From assembly GCA_043746555.1 (NCBI GenBank), contig JAYTQU010000091.1, forward strand, positions 1 to 9,744: a stretch of 9,744 nt of DNA, written 5' to 3'. Of the stretch, positions 1 to 6,999 are shown piece after piece. The stretch comes from CAZQYC01 sp043746555. Its GTDB lineage: Bacteria > Pseudomonadota > Gammaproteobacteria > Steroidobacterales > Steroidobacteraceae. The position numbers were made by a program, and so were the translations under genes. Below the pieces are notes generated by a model that saw nothing but the letters and a program-made list of their open reading frames with translations, did no database searches and was not told where the DNA came from. Position 1 is the stretch's first letter. Every line of letters begins with the position of its first letter.

Positions 1-181
1 TGTCCGCCGCGCCTACCAGCAATCCTAGGTCCGATGGATTCAAGGGCGAGGCCTCGACGCGGACGACCACTTCGTCGGCAGCGGGTTCGTCAACCGGGAT
101 TTGAACGAGTGAGAGTTCCAGTTCGCCGCTTTTCTTAACGAGAGAACGCAGTTGCAGATTCATGCCGAGGTTGTTGCTCAT
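1..181 (-). CDS. Zinc-binding/quinone-type alcohol dehydrogenase, N-terminal part (cut by window edge)
   Basis: Only the first 60 codons are inside the window; the rest lies before position 1. The reverse-strand translation begins MSNNLGMNLQLRSLVKKSGE and continues through DEVVVRVEASPLNPSDLGLL. The segment DEVVVRVEASPLNPSDL is the opening of the GroES-like domain of medium-chain dehydrogenases/quinone oxidoreductases, where 'V.V.a.plNPsD' is characteristic. The family reduces or oxidises carbonyls or quinones with NAD(P)H in the cytoplasm; the substrate cannot be told from this fragment. The start at 181 is preferred because an AGGG lies about 9 nt upstream and a perfect TATAAT sits at 226-231. 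An in-frame ATG at 163 would give MNLQLRSL, the more usual family start, but has no visible ribosome binding site. The gene is divergent from the methyltransferase at 276. Its frame is open to the edge. Confidence 0.8.
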   Translation of the reverse strand, partial: MSNNLGMNLQLRSLVKKSGELELSLVQIPVDEPAADEVVVRVEASPLNPSDLGLLVGAAD

Positions 182-225
182 AAGTAAACCCTGATTGCTT
201 TGTGACCAATGTGGAAGTGGCGACG

Positions 226-233
226 ATTATAGT
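226..233. promoter_or_regulatory. Overlapping divergent -10 boxes between the dehydrogenase and methyltransferase genes
   Basis: On the minus strand 231-226 reads TATAAT, a perfect sigma-70 -10 box about 45 nt before the dehydrogenase start at 181; the best -35 is weak (AAGACG at 255-250, 18-bp spacer). On the plus strand 228-233 reads TATAGT, about 43 nt before the methyltransferase ATG at 276, with no convincing -35. The two hexamers share four base pairs, so polymerase could occupy only one direction at a time. The minus-strand assignment is the stronger; the plus-strand one is an inference from position. Confidence 0.45.
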
Positions 234-275
234 GCTTGCGAGACCGACCCGTCTTCCTCAACACTTGCCGACGCA

Positions 276-1091
276 ATGCAGCCACTTCTCACGCTATCTG
301 TTCACGAGCAATTGCGCTCTGCGGTACACGCCGGCGCGGTAACGTTGCAATGTTCGCTTGATCTGCAACGATCCATCACGACGGTTTTGGTGGACGAACA
401 TGGCTGGAGTTGGAATCGGCAACGCTTTCCCTATCTCGATCGGTGCAAAGATCGCACGATTTACTTCTGGACAGGCGAAGACTTTGAGCCCATCGCGCGC
501 TACAGCACGTCACTCATCAAGCTAGTTCCAACGGAGTGGGGTGCGCCGACGTTTGAAATCGACGGGATCAAAATGCTTCCGACCGCCAAAATTTCCCCCT
601 ACGATGACGCCGAACGCAAAGTCGATCTAGTGCAGCCACGCGACAAAACGATTCTCGATACCTGCGGCGGTCTTGGTTATTTCGCGGCATGGTGTCTTGA
701 GCGCGGCGCCGCGCGAGTCATGTCGTTCGAAAAAAATCCCGATGTGGTTTGGCTGCGCAGTTTGAACCCGTGGTCGCCAAAGGTTAGTGACTTGTTGACG
801 CTGACGCAAAGCGATATCACAGCCGAGATTGGCGCGTTAGCGAACGAATCGTTCGACGCGGTGCTGCATGATCCACCAAGGTTCGGAATTGCCGGCGAGC
901 TGTATTCTCAGGTATTTTACGATCAGCTTGCACGCGTGCTGAAACGAAAAGGCAGACTGTTTCACTACACGGGTTCGCCCAACAAATTAACCAGCGGTCG
1001 CGATGTGCCTAACGAAGTGTCATCGCGTCTACGCAAAGCGGGATTTGCGACGGAGTTAGTCGGTGACGGCGTATTCGCGGTGAAAAAGTAA
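276..1091 (+). CDS. Class I SAM-dependent methyltransferase, COG2521-like
   Basis: Predicted cytoplasmic methyltransferase of 271 aa. The N-terminal 115 residues form a separate domain of unknown role. The Rossmann methyltransferase domain follows, with motif I LDTCGGLGYFAAW (about residues 127-139), acidic motif II VMSFEKNPDVV (E152), and motif IV HDPPRF (198-203) followed by GELYSQVFYDQLARVLKRKG and the strand LFHYTG. HDPPRF with a downstream LFHYTG resembles predicted methyltransferases of COG2521, best known from archaea; the DPP core also recalls (D/N)PP motifs of enzymes that methylate amino groups of nucleobases, so an RNA or DNA substrate is possible but unproven. The frame is open from a TTG at 195, but the ATG at 276 is preferred: the earlier codons overlap the -10 region and encode an unconvincing Cys/Ser/Asp-rich stretch. 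No clear Shine-Dalgarno is seen. Convergent with the anti-sigma gene, 11 nt away. Confidence 0.8.
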   Translation: MQPLLTLSVHEQLRSAVHAGAVTLQCSLDLQRSITTVLVDEHGWSWNRQRFPYLDRCKDRTIYFWTGEDFEPIARYSTSLIKLVPTEWGAPTFEIDGIKMLPTAKISPYDDAERKVDLVQPRDKTILDTCGGLGYFAAWCLERGAARVMSFEKNPDVVWLRSLNPWSPKVSDLLTLTQSDITAEIGALANESFDAVLHDPPRFGIAGELYSQVFYDQLARVLKRKGRLFHYTGSPNKLTSGRDVPNEVSSRLRKAGFATELVGDGVFAVKK

Positions 1092-1102
1092 ACAAATAAT
1101 AA

Positions 1103-1798
1103 TCAGTTCCACGCGATCGACTCGCGCACTTTCTTCGCCACGGTGTCGACAATCGAGCTATCGTTGGCGATCACGGCCATCGATCCGTGTTCCATCGGCA
1201 CCAATTCGCCATGGTACTGCTGTTCGTCGAAGCGCTCCGGCCCTGGGATATTTTCTTGAGGGAGAATTATCACGGTTACCGGGCCGCGGTCCGTCTGCAC
1301 CACGAGATGCGGAACCAGCTTGCCGCGAATCACGCAGCTTTGCAGGTAAGAGACATCGTTCATCGGTTTGACCAAGTGCATTCCTTTGGCGCGCAAAGCG
1401 CCGTCGAGCAATTCAGCGGACACGCGTGATGCGGTGATGGTCAACGCTTGAGGTTCGTGTGCGATATGCGCTACGACGTCGCTCGCGAGACTCGCACGCG
1501 GATAACCGAGGAACCACAGTGCGCCGCCGACGCCGACAAGAAACAAGAAACTTGCTGCTGTCGCGTACCAACGCATTCGCTGCGTGCGTTCCGGAGAACT
1601 CCTTGTCACGCCTTTCATTGTCACGCTTTTTACGGGCCGCACCGGCACATCGAGTGCGCGCTTGATTAACCCGTTTAATCGCAGCATCTCTTGCGCGTAT
1701 TTCGCGCAAGTCGCGCACTCAGTCCGATGCGCCAGCGATTCGGCGCTGGCGTCGTTCGGATCTGCGCCGATTGCGCGGCGAAACTCTAGGCAATTCAC
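1103..1798 (-). CDS. Membrane anti-sigma factor, DUF3379-type
   Basis: A 231-aa single-pass inner-membrane protein expected to hold the neighbouring ECF sigma factor inactive. The cytoplasmic N-terminus carries HRTECATC (H24, C28, C31), the HxxxCxxC signature of the zinc-binding anti-sigma domain. A basic stretch near residues 56-76 precedes one membrane helix (about 77-98, beginning WYATAASFLFLVGVGGALWF). The remaining 130 residues would be periplasmic and match the general pattern of DUF3379 proteins, which usually lie beside an ECF sigma gene; their signal is unknown. Translation starts at a GTG inside the sequence GTGA, overlapping the sigma-factor stop by 4 nt, and GAGGA lies 6 nt upstream, so coupling with the sigma gene is very likely. 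No protease-site motif could be identified by eye. Confidence 0.85.
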   Translation of the reverse strand: MNCLEFRRAIGADPNDASAESLAHRTECATCAKYAQEMLRLNGLIKRALDVPVRPVKSVTMKGVTRSSPERTQRMRWYATAASFLFLVGVGGALWFLGYPRASLASDVVAHIAHEPQALTITASRVSAELLDGALRAKGMHLVKPMNDVSYLQSCVIRGKLVPHLVVQTDRGPVTVIILPQENIPGPERFDEQQYHGELVPMEHGSMAVIANDSSIVDTVAKKVRESIAWN

Positions 1799-2322
1799 TC
1801 TGAATCCTCGGCGTCGACGTTAAGGCCCAACTGAGCACGCAGTCGATTGCGCGCCCGAAACAGACGCGTAAGCACTGCGCCTTGATTTAGGTTCATGTGC
1901 GTGGCGATTTCCTCGGTGGTGTAGCCCATCATCACTTGCAACACCAACGGCTCGCGATACTCCTCGTCGAGTTTCAAGATCGCCCGGCGGACAGTATGGA
2001 CTTCGTCGTCGGGCCGATGATCCTCGCTAGCCAACATGTGCGACTCCACAGCGATCAGATCGTCTAAATTCACGGTCTCGTGACGTTTGCGCTCGAATAG
2101 ACGCGCATGTTCGCGGCGCGCAATCGTCAAGAGCCAGTGCTTGGCGGCTTGCTCGTCTTTCAAACTGTCGAGCGATCGCCAGGCGCGCAGCAGGGTTTCC
2201 TGCACCACGTCTTCGGCCACTTGCCGGTCACGAGCCAACCACAAAGCGAACCGATATAGATCGGTTCGCAGCGGCTCGATCACTGCGGCGAAAAGGCGTT
2301 GACTTTGGTCTGTTCCGTGCAT
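1795..2322 (-). CDS. ECF-family RNA polymerase sigma factor
   Basis: Alternative sigma factor of about 175 aa that would direct RNA polymerase to its own promoters. Region 2 covers about residues 16-80, with DLYRFALWLARD, the polymerase-binding VAEDVVQETLLRAWRSL, and HWLLTIARREHARLFERKRH. Region 4 covers about 117-163, with LKLDEEYREPLVLQVMMGYT and the helix-turn-helix EEIATHMNLNQGAVLTRLFRA. The linker is acidic. The start is uncertain: the frame opens at a GTG at 2412, with ATGs at 2334 and 2322, and none has a good ribosome binding site. Position 2322 is chosen because family members normally begin 10-15 residues before the DLYRFA block; 2334 adds only four residues. It is followed, with GTGA overlap, by the anti-sigma gene, so the pair forms an operon. 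It is divergent from hemB. Targets cannot be inferred here. Confidence 0.85.
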   Translation of the reverse strand: MHGTDQSQRLFAAVIEPLRTDLYRFALWLARDRQVAEDVVQETLLRAWRSLDSLKDEQAAKHWLLTIARREHARLFERKRHETVNLDDLIAVESHMLASEDHRPDDEVHTVRRAILKLDEEYREPLVLQVMMGYTTEEIATHMNLNQGAVLTRLFRARNRLRAQLGLNVDAEDSE

Positions 2323-2345
2323 AGAACGATTCATGTATAAAGACC

Positions 2346-2356
2346 GGGAGTATCCC
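2346..2356. promoter_or_regulatory. Short inverted repeat upstream of the ECF sigma gene
   Basis: GGGAGTATCCC is a GGGA/TCCC inverted repeat with a 3-nt centre, lying 24 nt upstream of the sigma-factor ATG at 2322 and 123 nt upstream of hemB. Its place in the divergent intergenic space would suit an operator or promoter element, but it is short, and no standard -35/-10 pair could be placed around it in either direction. The same interval (2323-2478) contains TATAAA at 2336-2341 on the plus strand, without a matching -35. Confidence 0.2.
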
Positions 2357-2478
2357 CAATCGATTACCCGCGAAGACGGCCAAAAAGCGGTCGCAGTAGT
2401 CGATTCGTTCACAAATTCTATGCGAGAGTGGCGATCGTTGCTGGGCTTTTGGCGGGGATCGCGCTACTACTTAACCTT

Positions 2479-3486
2479 ATGAGCTACCCCACTAACGGCG
2501 TCTTTCCGCGAACACGTTTGCGTCGCAATCGGCGTAACGAATTCTCGCGGCGTTTGGTTCGCGAAACGACATTGAGCGTCGACAATCTCATCTATCCGAT
2601 GTTCGTGATCGAAGGCGAAAGTCGCAGTGAGCCGGTGGCGTCCATGCCGGGCGTTGAGCGCGTGACCATCGATCGACTGGTGAAGGAAGCCGAAGAGCTA
2701 TACAAATTGCGCGTCCCGGCAATCGCGCTGTTTCCGGTGACGCCGCCCGAAGCGAAGTCGCTCGACGGACGCGAGGCGCACAATCCTGAGGGGTTGGCGC
2801 AGCGTGCAGTGCGCGCCGTGAAGATGGCCGTGCCCGAATTGGGCGTGGTGACCGACGTGGCGCTCGATCCGTTTACGACGCACGGTCAGGACGGCATCTT
2901 GGATGGCGCGGGCTATGTGATCAACGACGTGACGGTCGCAGCACTGGTTAAGCAAGCGCTCTCACATGCCGAGGCTGGAGCGGATGTGGTCGCGCCAAGC
3001 GACATGATGGATGGGCGCATCGGCGCAATTCGCGATGCGCTTGAGGCATCCGGCAACATTCACACCCGCATCCTCGCGTATTCCGCAAAGTATGCGTCGA
3101 GTTTTTATGGACCGTTTCGCGATGCGGTCGGCTCTGCGAAAAATCTTGGTACCGGCGACAAGTACACCTACCAAATGGATGTCGGCAATTCGGATGAAGC
3201 GCTGCGCGAAGTTGCACTCGATTTGGAAGAAGGCGCCGACATGGTGATGATCAAGCCCGGACTGCCGTATCTCGATATTGTGCGGCGCGTAAAGGATGAA
3301 TTCGGTGTGCCGACTTTTGTCTATCAGGTGAGCGGCGAGTACGCCATGCTCATGGCCGCCGCGCAAAACGGCTGGCTAGACGAACGCGCCGTGGCGCTCG
3401 AATCGTTACTATCCATCCGTCGCGCCGGCGCCGATGCGATCCTCACCTATTTTGCGAAGCGCGCGGCGCAATGGCTTCGGCAGTGA
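2479..3486 (+). CDS. hemB: Porphobilinogen synthase (delta-aminolevulinic acid dehydratase), Mg-type
   Basis: Cytoplasmic enzyme that condenses two 5-aminolevulinate molecules to porphobilinogen, an early step of haem and other tetrapyrrole synthesis. The 335-aa product matches the family end to end. The two active-site lysines are in YSAKYAS (K204) and VMIKPG (K259), nearly the same positions as in Pseudomonas HemB. Other landmarks are RLRRNRR near the N-terminus, PSDMMDGRIGAIR, and TFVYQVSGEYAM. The metal-site segment reads DVALDPFTTHGQDG, with aspartates where zinc enzymes carry cysteines, so it should use magnesium. The frame is open back to 2428, but the ATG at 2479 gives MSYPTNGVFPRTRLRRNRR, the conserved beginning; the extra 17 residues would be a hydrophobic stretch foreign to the family. 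No clear ribosome binding site is seen. Its end overlaps aroE by 16 nt. Confidence 0.96.
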   Translation: MSYPTNGVFPRTRLRRNRRNEFSRRLVRETTLSVDNLIYPMFVIEGESRSEPVASMPGVERVTIDRLVKEAEELYKLRVPAIALFPVTPPEAKSLDGREAHNPEGLAQRAVRAVKMAVPELGVVTDVALDPFTTHGQDGILDGAGYVINDVTVAALVKQALSHAEAGADVVAPSDMMDGRIGAIRDALEASGNIHTRILAYSAKYASSFYGPFRDAVGSAKNLGTGDKYTYQMDVGNSDEALREVALDLEEGADMVMIKPGLPYLDIVRRVKDEFGVPTFVYQVSGEYAMLMAAAQNGWLDERAVALESLLSIRRAGADAILTYFAKRAAQWLRQ

Positions 3487-4340
3487 ACACCATATTGAAG
3501 ACGCCGGATCGCTACGCGGTTATCGGGTACCCGGTGTCGCATAGTTTTTCTCCTTTCATTCACGGCATGTTCGCGAAGCAAACCGGACAGAATCTCACCT
3601 ATCGCTTGTTGGAAGTTGCGCCGGAGGCATTTGAGCACGAGGTGATGCGCTTCTTCGTCGATCACGGCAAGGGACTCAACGTCACCATTCCGCACAAACA
3701 AGTCGCGTTCGAATTTTGCAAACAGCGCACCGCGCGCGCCGAACGAGCGCGCGCTATCAACACGATTGCTGTGCAAGCGAACGGCTCGTTGCTTGGCGAC
3801 AATACCGATGGCGCGGGTCTCATCGCGGACCTCAAGAGAAATCTGGAATTCGATCTACGGGATAAACGCATTCTGTTGCTCGGAGCCGGTGGTGCGGCAC
3901 GCGGCGTACTCGGTCCGCTGCTCGAAGAAAAGCCTAAGTGCATTCATATCTTGAATCGCAGCGCCGAAAAGGCGCAGGCGCTGGCAAAGGAATTTGAGAC
4001 GATGGGCGAGTTGGTCGGCGATGGGTTCGATGCCACCGACGGCGAAGCGTACGACTTGATCGTCAATGCAACCGCGGCGAGCTTGCAAAACGCCATGCCG
4101 TCAATTTCCGCTTCGACCGTTGCGCGCAAGACCGTGTGCTACGACCTGGCCTATGGAAAAGAAGACACGCCATTTACCCATTGGGCTAAGCAACAAGGAA
4201 CGGCGCGGGCGCAGCTCGGTTGGGGCATGCTGATCGAGCAAGCGGCCGAGTCATTTTATCTGTGGCGTGGGGTTCGGCCTGATACTGCCCCGGTGCTCAA
4301 GGCGGTAACATCGCCGCCGCCGCAGCGAGCTGCTTCCTAG
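3471..4340 (+). CDS. aroE: Shikimate dehydrogenase (NADP-dependent)
   Basis: Reduces 3-dehydroshikimate to shikimate with NADPH in the pathway to chorismate and the aromatic amino acids; cytoplasmic. The 289-aa product has every family landmark: substrate-binding serines in GYPVSHSFSPFIH (S25, S27), the catalytic lysine in NVTIPHK (K76), the catalytic aspartate in NTDGAG (D113), the nucleotide-binding loop LLGAGGAARG (138-145), NRS near 162-164 consistent with NADP preference, and the substrate-site GWGMLIEQAAESF (Q257). The ATG at 3471 gives a 16-nt overlap with hemB; a GTG at 3483 would give a 4-nt GTGA overlap and remove only four residues. Either way the gene depends on hemB transcription and probably on coupled translation. 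The tail TSPPPQRAAS is slightly longer than usual. Confidence 0.96.
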   Translation: MASAVNTILKTPDRYAVIGYPVSHSFSPFIHGMFAKQTGQNLTYRLLEVAPEAFEHEVMRFFVDHGKGLNVTIPHKQVAFEFCKQRTARAERARAINTIAVQANGSLLGDNTDGAGLIADLKRNLEFDLRDKRILLLGAGGAARGVLGPLLEEKPKCIHILNRSAEKAQALAKEFETMGELVGDGFDATDGEAYDLIVNATAASLQNAMPSISASTVARKTVCYDLAYGKEDTPFTHWAKQQGTARAQLGWGMLIEQAAESFYLWRGVRPDTAPVLKAVTSPPPQRAAS

Positions 4341-4355
4341 CTCAATTGACCACGC

Positions 4356-4378
4356 GGCTCTGCTCCTGTGAAAGAGCC
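4356..4378 (+). promoter_or_regulatory. Hairpin covering the ribosome binding site of the hybrid kinase gene
   Basis: GGCTCT (4356-4361) pairs perfectly with AGAGCC (4373-4378) across an 11-nt loop. The right arm overlaps AAAGAG, the only Shine-Dalgarno-like sequence before the ATG at 4381. In the mRNA this 6-bp stem could limit initiation of the kinase. A smaller 5-bp hairpin (GAGCT/AGCTC, 4327-4343) spans the aroE stop. Neither has a T-run, so these are not intrinsic terminators. The regulatory role is an inference. Confidence 0.3.
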
Positions 4379-4380
4379 CT

Positions 4381-6999
4381 ATGCACGAGCCAGTTACTTC
4401 AGACCGCGATCGACAACCCGATCCTGACCGCGATCATCGACAACGAAAGGCCGATGCGGCAAATGCTCGTCTCGCAGATTTGGCGCGCGCCGATCACGCG
4501 TTGCTTGCCTTGCTCGCCGATCGAAATATCGACGCCGACGCGATCGGAGTCGTGCTGCGCGAACTCGTGGAGAAAACGGAAACACGACTGCGCCGCGTGT
4601 CGCGACTCTATGCTGTGTCGAGCAGCGTTAACGAAGCCATCGTCCGTGTTCGCGATCCGCGGGAGTTGTATCGCAGTGCGTGTCGTATTGCGGTGGAGCA
4701 AGGCGAATTGCCGTTGGCATGGATCGGGGTGCGTAATCGCGAATCCGACCAGCTTGAGTTGATCGCCCGCTGCGGCGGTAACGAAGCATTCGTCGATCGC
4801 GTGTTCGAGCGCATTCGCAGCAATCCGACCTTTCCCGGACCGGCGGGACGCGTCTGGCGCGACGGCTATGCGGCGGTAGCCAACGACATCGCCACCGACG
4901 CGTCCTTTTACTGGAAAGAAGACGCGTTAAAACTCGGTTTGCGCGCGTGCGGCGTTTTTCCGCTTAAAACAGCGGGCGTCGTGTCCGGCATCATAGCGAT
5001 CTATTCGGATCAACCCGGCTACTTTAGCGATGAAGAATTGCGCGTTCTGAATTCGTTGGCGGACAACATTTCTTTTGCAGTGGCGTCCGCGCTGAAGGAC
5101 CGCGAACTGGAAGATCATCAGCGCATGTTGGCGACCTTGTTCGACAACTTGCCCGGGATGGCGTATCGCTGTCGCGACGACGAGTATTGGACGATGGAGA
5201 TCGTAAGCTCCGGTTGTTTCGAATTAACCGGTTATTCGCAAGCGAGTTTTCTTGAGAACAAAAATATCAGTTACGGGCGCGTAATTCACCCGGTCGATCG
5301 CGAACGCGTGCGCCTGGAAGTTGAGACCGGAGTCAGAGACAAACGACGCTTCGAGATGGTCTATCGCATTGTCACGGCACAAGGCGATGCGAAATGGGTC
5401 TGGGAGCGAGGTAGTGGCGTTTACGATGCACAGGGCGCATTGCGCTTTTTAGAGGGTTTCATAACCGATGTCACCGCGCGTCGCGAGGCGGAAAATCAGG
5501 TCGCCGCTCAAGCCGCTTTGCTCGACAAGGCCAAAGACGCCATTGTGCTCTATGGCATGGACGATACCGTGCGTTACTGGAATCGGGGCGCCGAACGTCT
5601 CTACGGTTGGCGAGCGGGCGAAGCTGTTGGGCGAAAAATCACGGCGTTAATTTGTCGCGACACACCGGAACGTCGAGCGTTGCTGGATAAACTCGTGAGG
5701 CAGGGCGAATGGTCGGGCGAACTGACGCGCTTGACGAAAAGCGGCGGCGAAGTTTGTATCGACGCAAGCTGGACCTTAGTGCGCGATGAAGACGGCGAAC
5801 CCGACTCGATCTTGGCGATCAACACGGATATCACCGAACGTAAAAAACTTGAAACACAATTTTTGACCACGCAACGCCTGGAAAGCATCGGCACGTTGGC
5901 TGGTGGCATCGCTCACGATTTCAACAACATTCTTGCCGCGATTAACGGCAACGCCAAACTCGCCGGCAGTGACTTGTCGGAGGATGATCCACTGCGTACG
6001 CCGCTTCGTGAAATCGAGAAGGCCAGTTTGCGGGCAGGCGATTTGGTGCGGCAGATTCTGACTTTCAGTCGCCGACAAGAAGCGCGACGACAAAATATTC
6101 GGCTTGCGGATGTTGTCGCGGAAGCGTTGCGTCTGCTGCGCGCGACCTTGCCGGCGCAAATCGAAATTCGCGCCGACTTCGATACTAATTCGCCAACGGT
6201 TGCTGCGGATGCCACGCAGATTCATCAAGTTGTGATCAATCTCGGCACCAATGCCGCGTACGCGATGCGCGAACACGGCGGCGTGCTGTCGATTCGATTG
6301 AGCACGGTTCAGGTCGATCAAGCCGAGCACCATGCGCCGGTCAACTTGACGTCGGGACGCTACGCGCTGCTCGCCGTGAGCGATTCCGGCGCCGGCATGG
6401 ATGCGGCAATAACCGCGCGTATCTTCGAACCTTTTTTTACAACCAAGACAGCCGGTCAGGGAACGGGCCTTGGTTTGTCGGTAGTTCACGGCATCGTGCG
6501 CAGTCACGACGGCGCTGTGACGGTGGACAGCGAGCCCGGTCGAGGAACGATTTTCAACGTGTACCTGCCGGCCATTGAAGGTGTCGCGCCCGTTGAAGCG
6601 ATACCGCAAGCGCCGACGGCGCTCGGTGCGGGTCAACATGTTCTCTATGTCGATGATGAAGAAGCACTGGTATTTCTCGCCACTCGGGTACTCGAGAAGC
6701 TGGGATATCGTGTGACCGGCCGTGTCGATCCAAAGCAAGCGCTCGAGGAATTTCGCGCTAATCCGCAGATGTTCGACGCCGTCGTAAGCGATTTGTCCAT
6801 GCCGGGGATGACCGGCCCGGAATTGGCGCGCGCTATTCTGGCGATTCGCGGCGACATCCCCATCGTGTTGACCTCCGGTTACATTCGCGACGAAGACATG
6901 AAGTTGGTGCGCGATCTCGGCATTCGCGATCTGGTGCTCAAGCCGAACACGGTCGAGGATTTGGGCGCAGCATTGCACCGCGTGCTGACTCGGCATTAG
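4381..6999 (+). CDS. Hybrid sensor histidine kinase (GAF-PAS-PAS-HisKA-HATPase-REC)
   Basis: An 872-aa signalling kinase without any hydrophobic membrane helix, so it is probably cytoplasmic. Domain order: charged N-terminus and helical linker (1-75); GAF (about 75-240); first PAS (about 248-368, with FELTGYS, WVWERG and ITDVTARREAE); second PAS (about 378-488, with YGWRAGEAVG and NTDITERKK); HisKA with phospho-acceptor H512 in GGIAHDFNNIL; HATPase with N box INLGTNAAYAM (N620, N624), G1 DSGAGM (668-673), FEPFFTTK (682-689) and G2 GQGTGLGLS (692-700); then a receiver domain (about 753-870) with D758/D759, phospho-acceptor D804 in SDLSMPGM, T831 and K854. All key residues are present. No separate response regulator or HPt gene is nearby, so the output is unknown. 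It lies 40 nt after aroE on the same strand and ends overlapping the carbonic anhydrase gene. Confidence 0.93.
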   Translation: MHEPVTSDRDRQPDPDRDHRQRKADAANARLADLARADHALLALLADRNIDADAIGVVLRELVEKTETRLRRVSRLYAVSSSVNEAIVRVRDPRELYRSACRIAVEQGELPLAWIGVRNRESDQLELIARCGGNEAFVDRVFERIRSNPTFPGPAGRVWRDGYAAVANDIATDASFYWKEDALKLGLRACGVFPLKTAGVVSGIIAIYSDQPGYFSDEELRVLNSLADNISFAVASALKDRELEDHQRMLATLFDNLPGMAYRCRDDEYWTMEIVSSGCFELTGYSQASFLENKNISYGRVIHPVDRERVRLEVETGVRDKRRFEMVYRIVTAQGDAKWVWERGSGVYDAQGALRFLEGFITDVTARREAENQVAAQAALLDKAKDAIVLYGMDDTVRYWNRGAERLYGWRAGEAVGRKITALICRDTPERRALLDKLVRQGEWSGELTRLTKSGGEVCIDASWTLVRDEDGEPDSILAINTDITERKKLETQFLTTQRLESIGTLAGGIAHDFNNILAAINGNAKLAGSDLSEDDPLRTPLREIEKASLRAGDLVRQILTFSRRQEARRQNIRLADVVAEALRLLRATLPAQIEIRADFDTNSPTVAADATQIHQVVINLGTNAAYAMREHGGVLSIRLSTVQVDQAEHHAPVNLTSGRYALLAVSDSGAGMDAAITARIFEPFFTTKTAGQGTGLGLSVVHGIVRSHDGAVTVDSEPGRGTIFNVYLPAIEGVAPVEAIPQAPTALGAGQHVLYVDDEEALVFLATRVLEKLGYRVTGRVDPKQALEEFRANPQMFDAVVSDLSMPGMTGPELARAILAIRGDIPIVLTSGYIRDEDMKLVRDLGIRDLVLKPNTVEDLGAALHRVLTRH

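Noticed and set aside
2431..2462. GCGATC/GATCGC inverted repeat before hemB
   Set aside because: Six base pairs across a 20-nt loop, in DNA where GATCG is very frequent; likely chance.
2428..2478. N-terminal hydrophobic extension of HemB as a membrane anchor or signal
   Set aside because: Family members begin at the equivalent of 2479, the enzyme is cytoplasmic, and there is no ribosome binding site at 2428.
4346..4762. A plus-strand frame overlapping the kinase N-terminus
   Set aside because: Cys/Arg-rich product without family features, while the kinase frame carries a real GAF domain over the same bases.
5776..6996. A 406-codon open frame on the minus strand inside the hybrid kinase gene
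   Set aside because: It is antisense to well-conserved HisKA/HATPase/REC codons; its protein is rich in Arg, His and Gln with no recognisable domain. It arises from the codon bias of the real gene.
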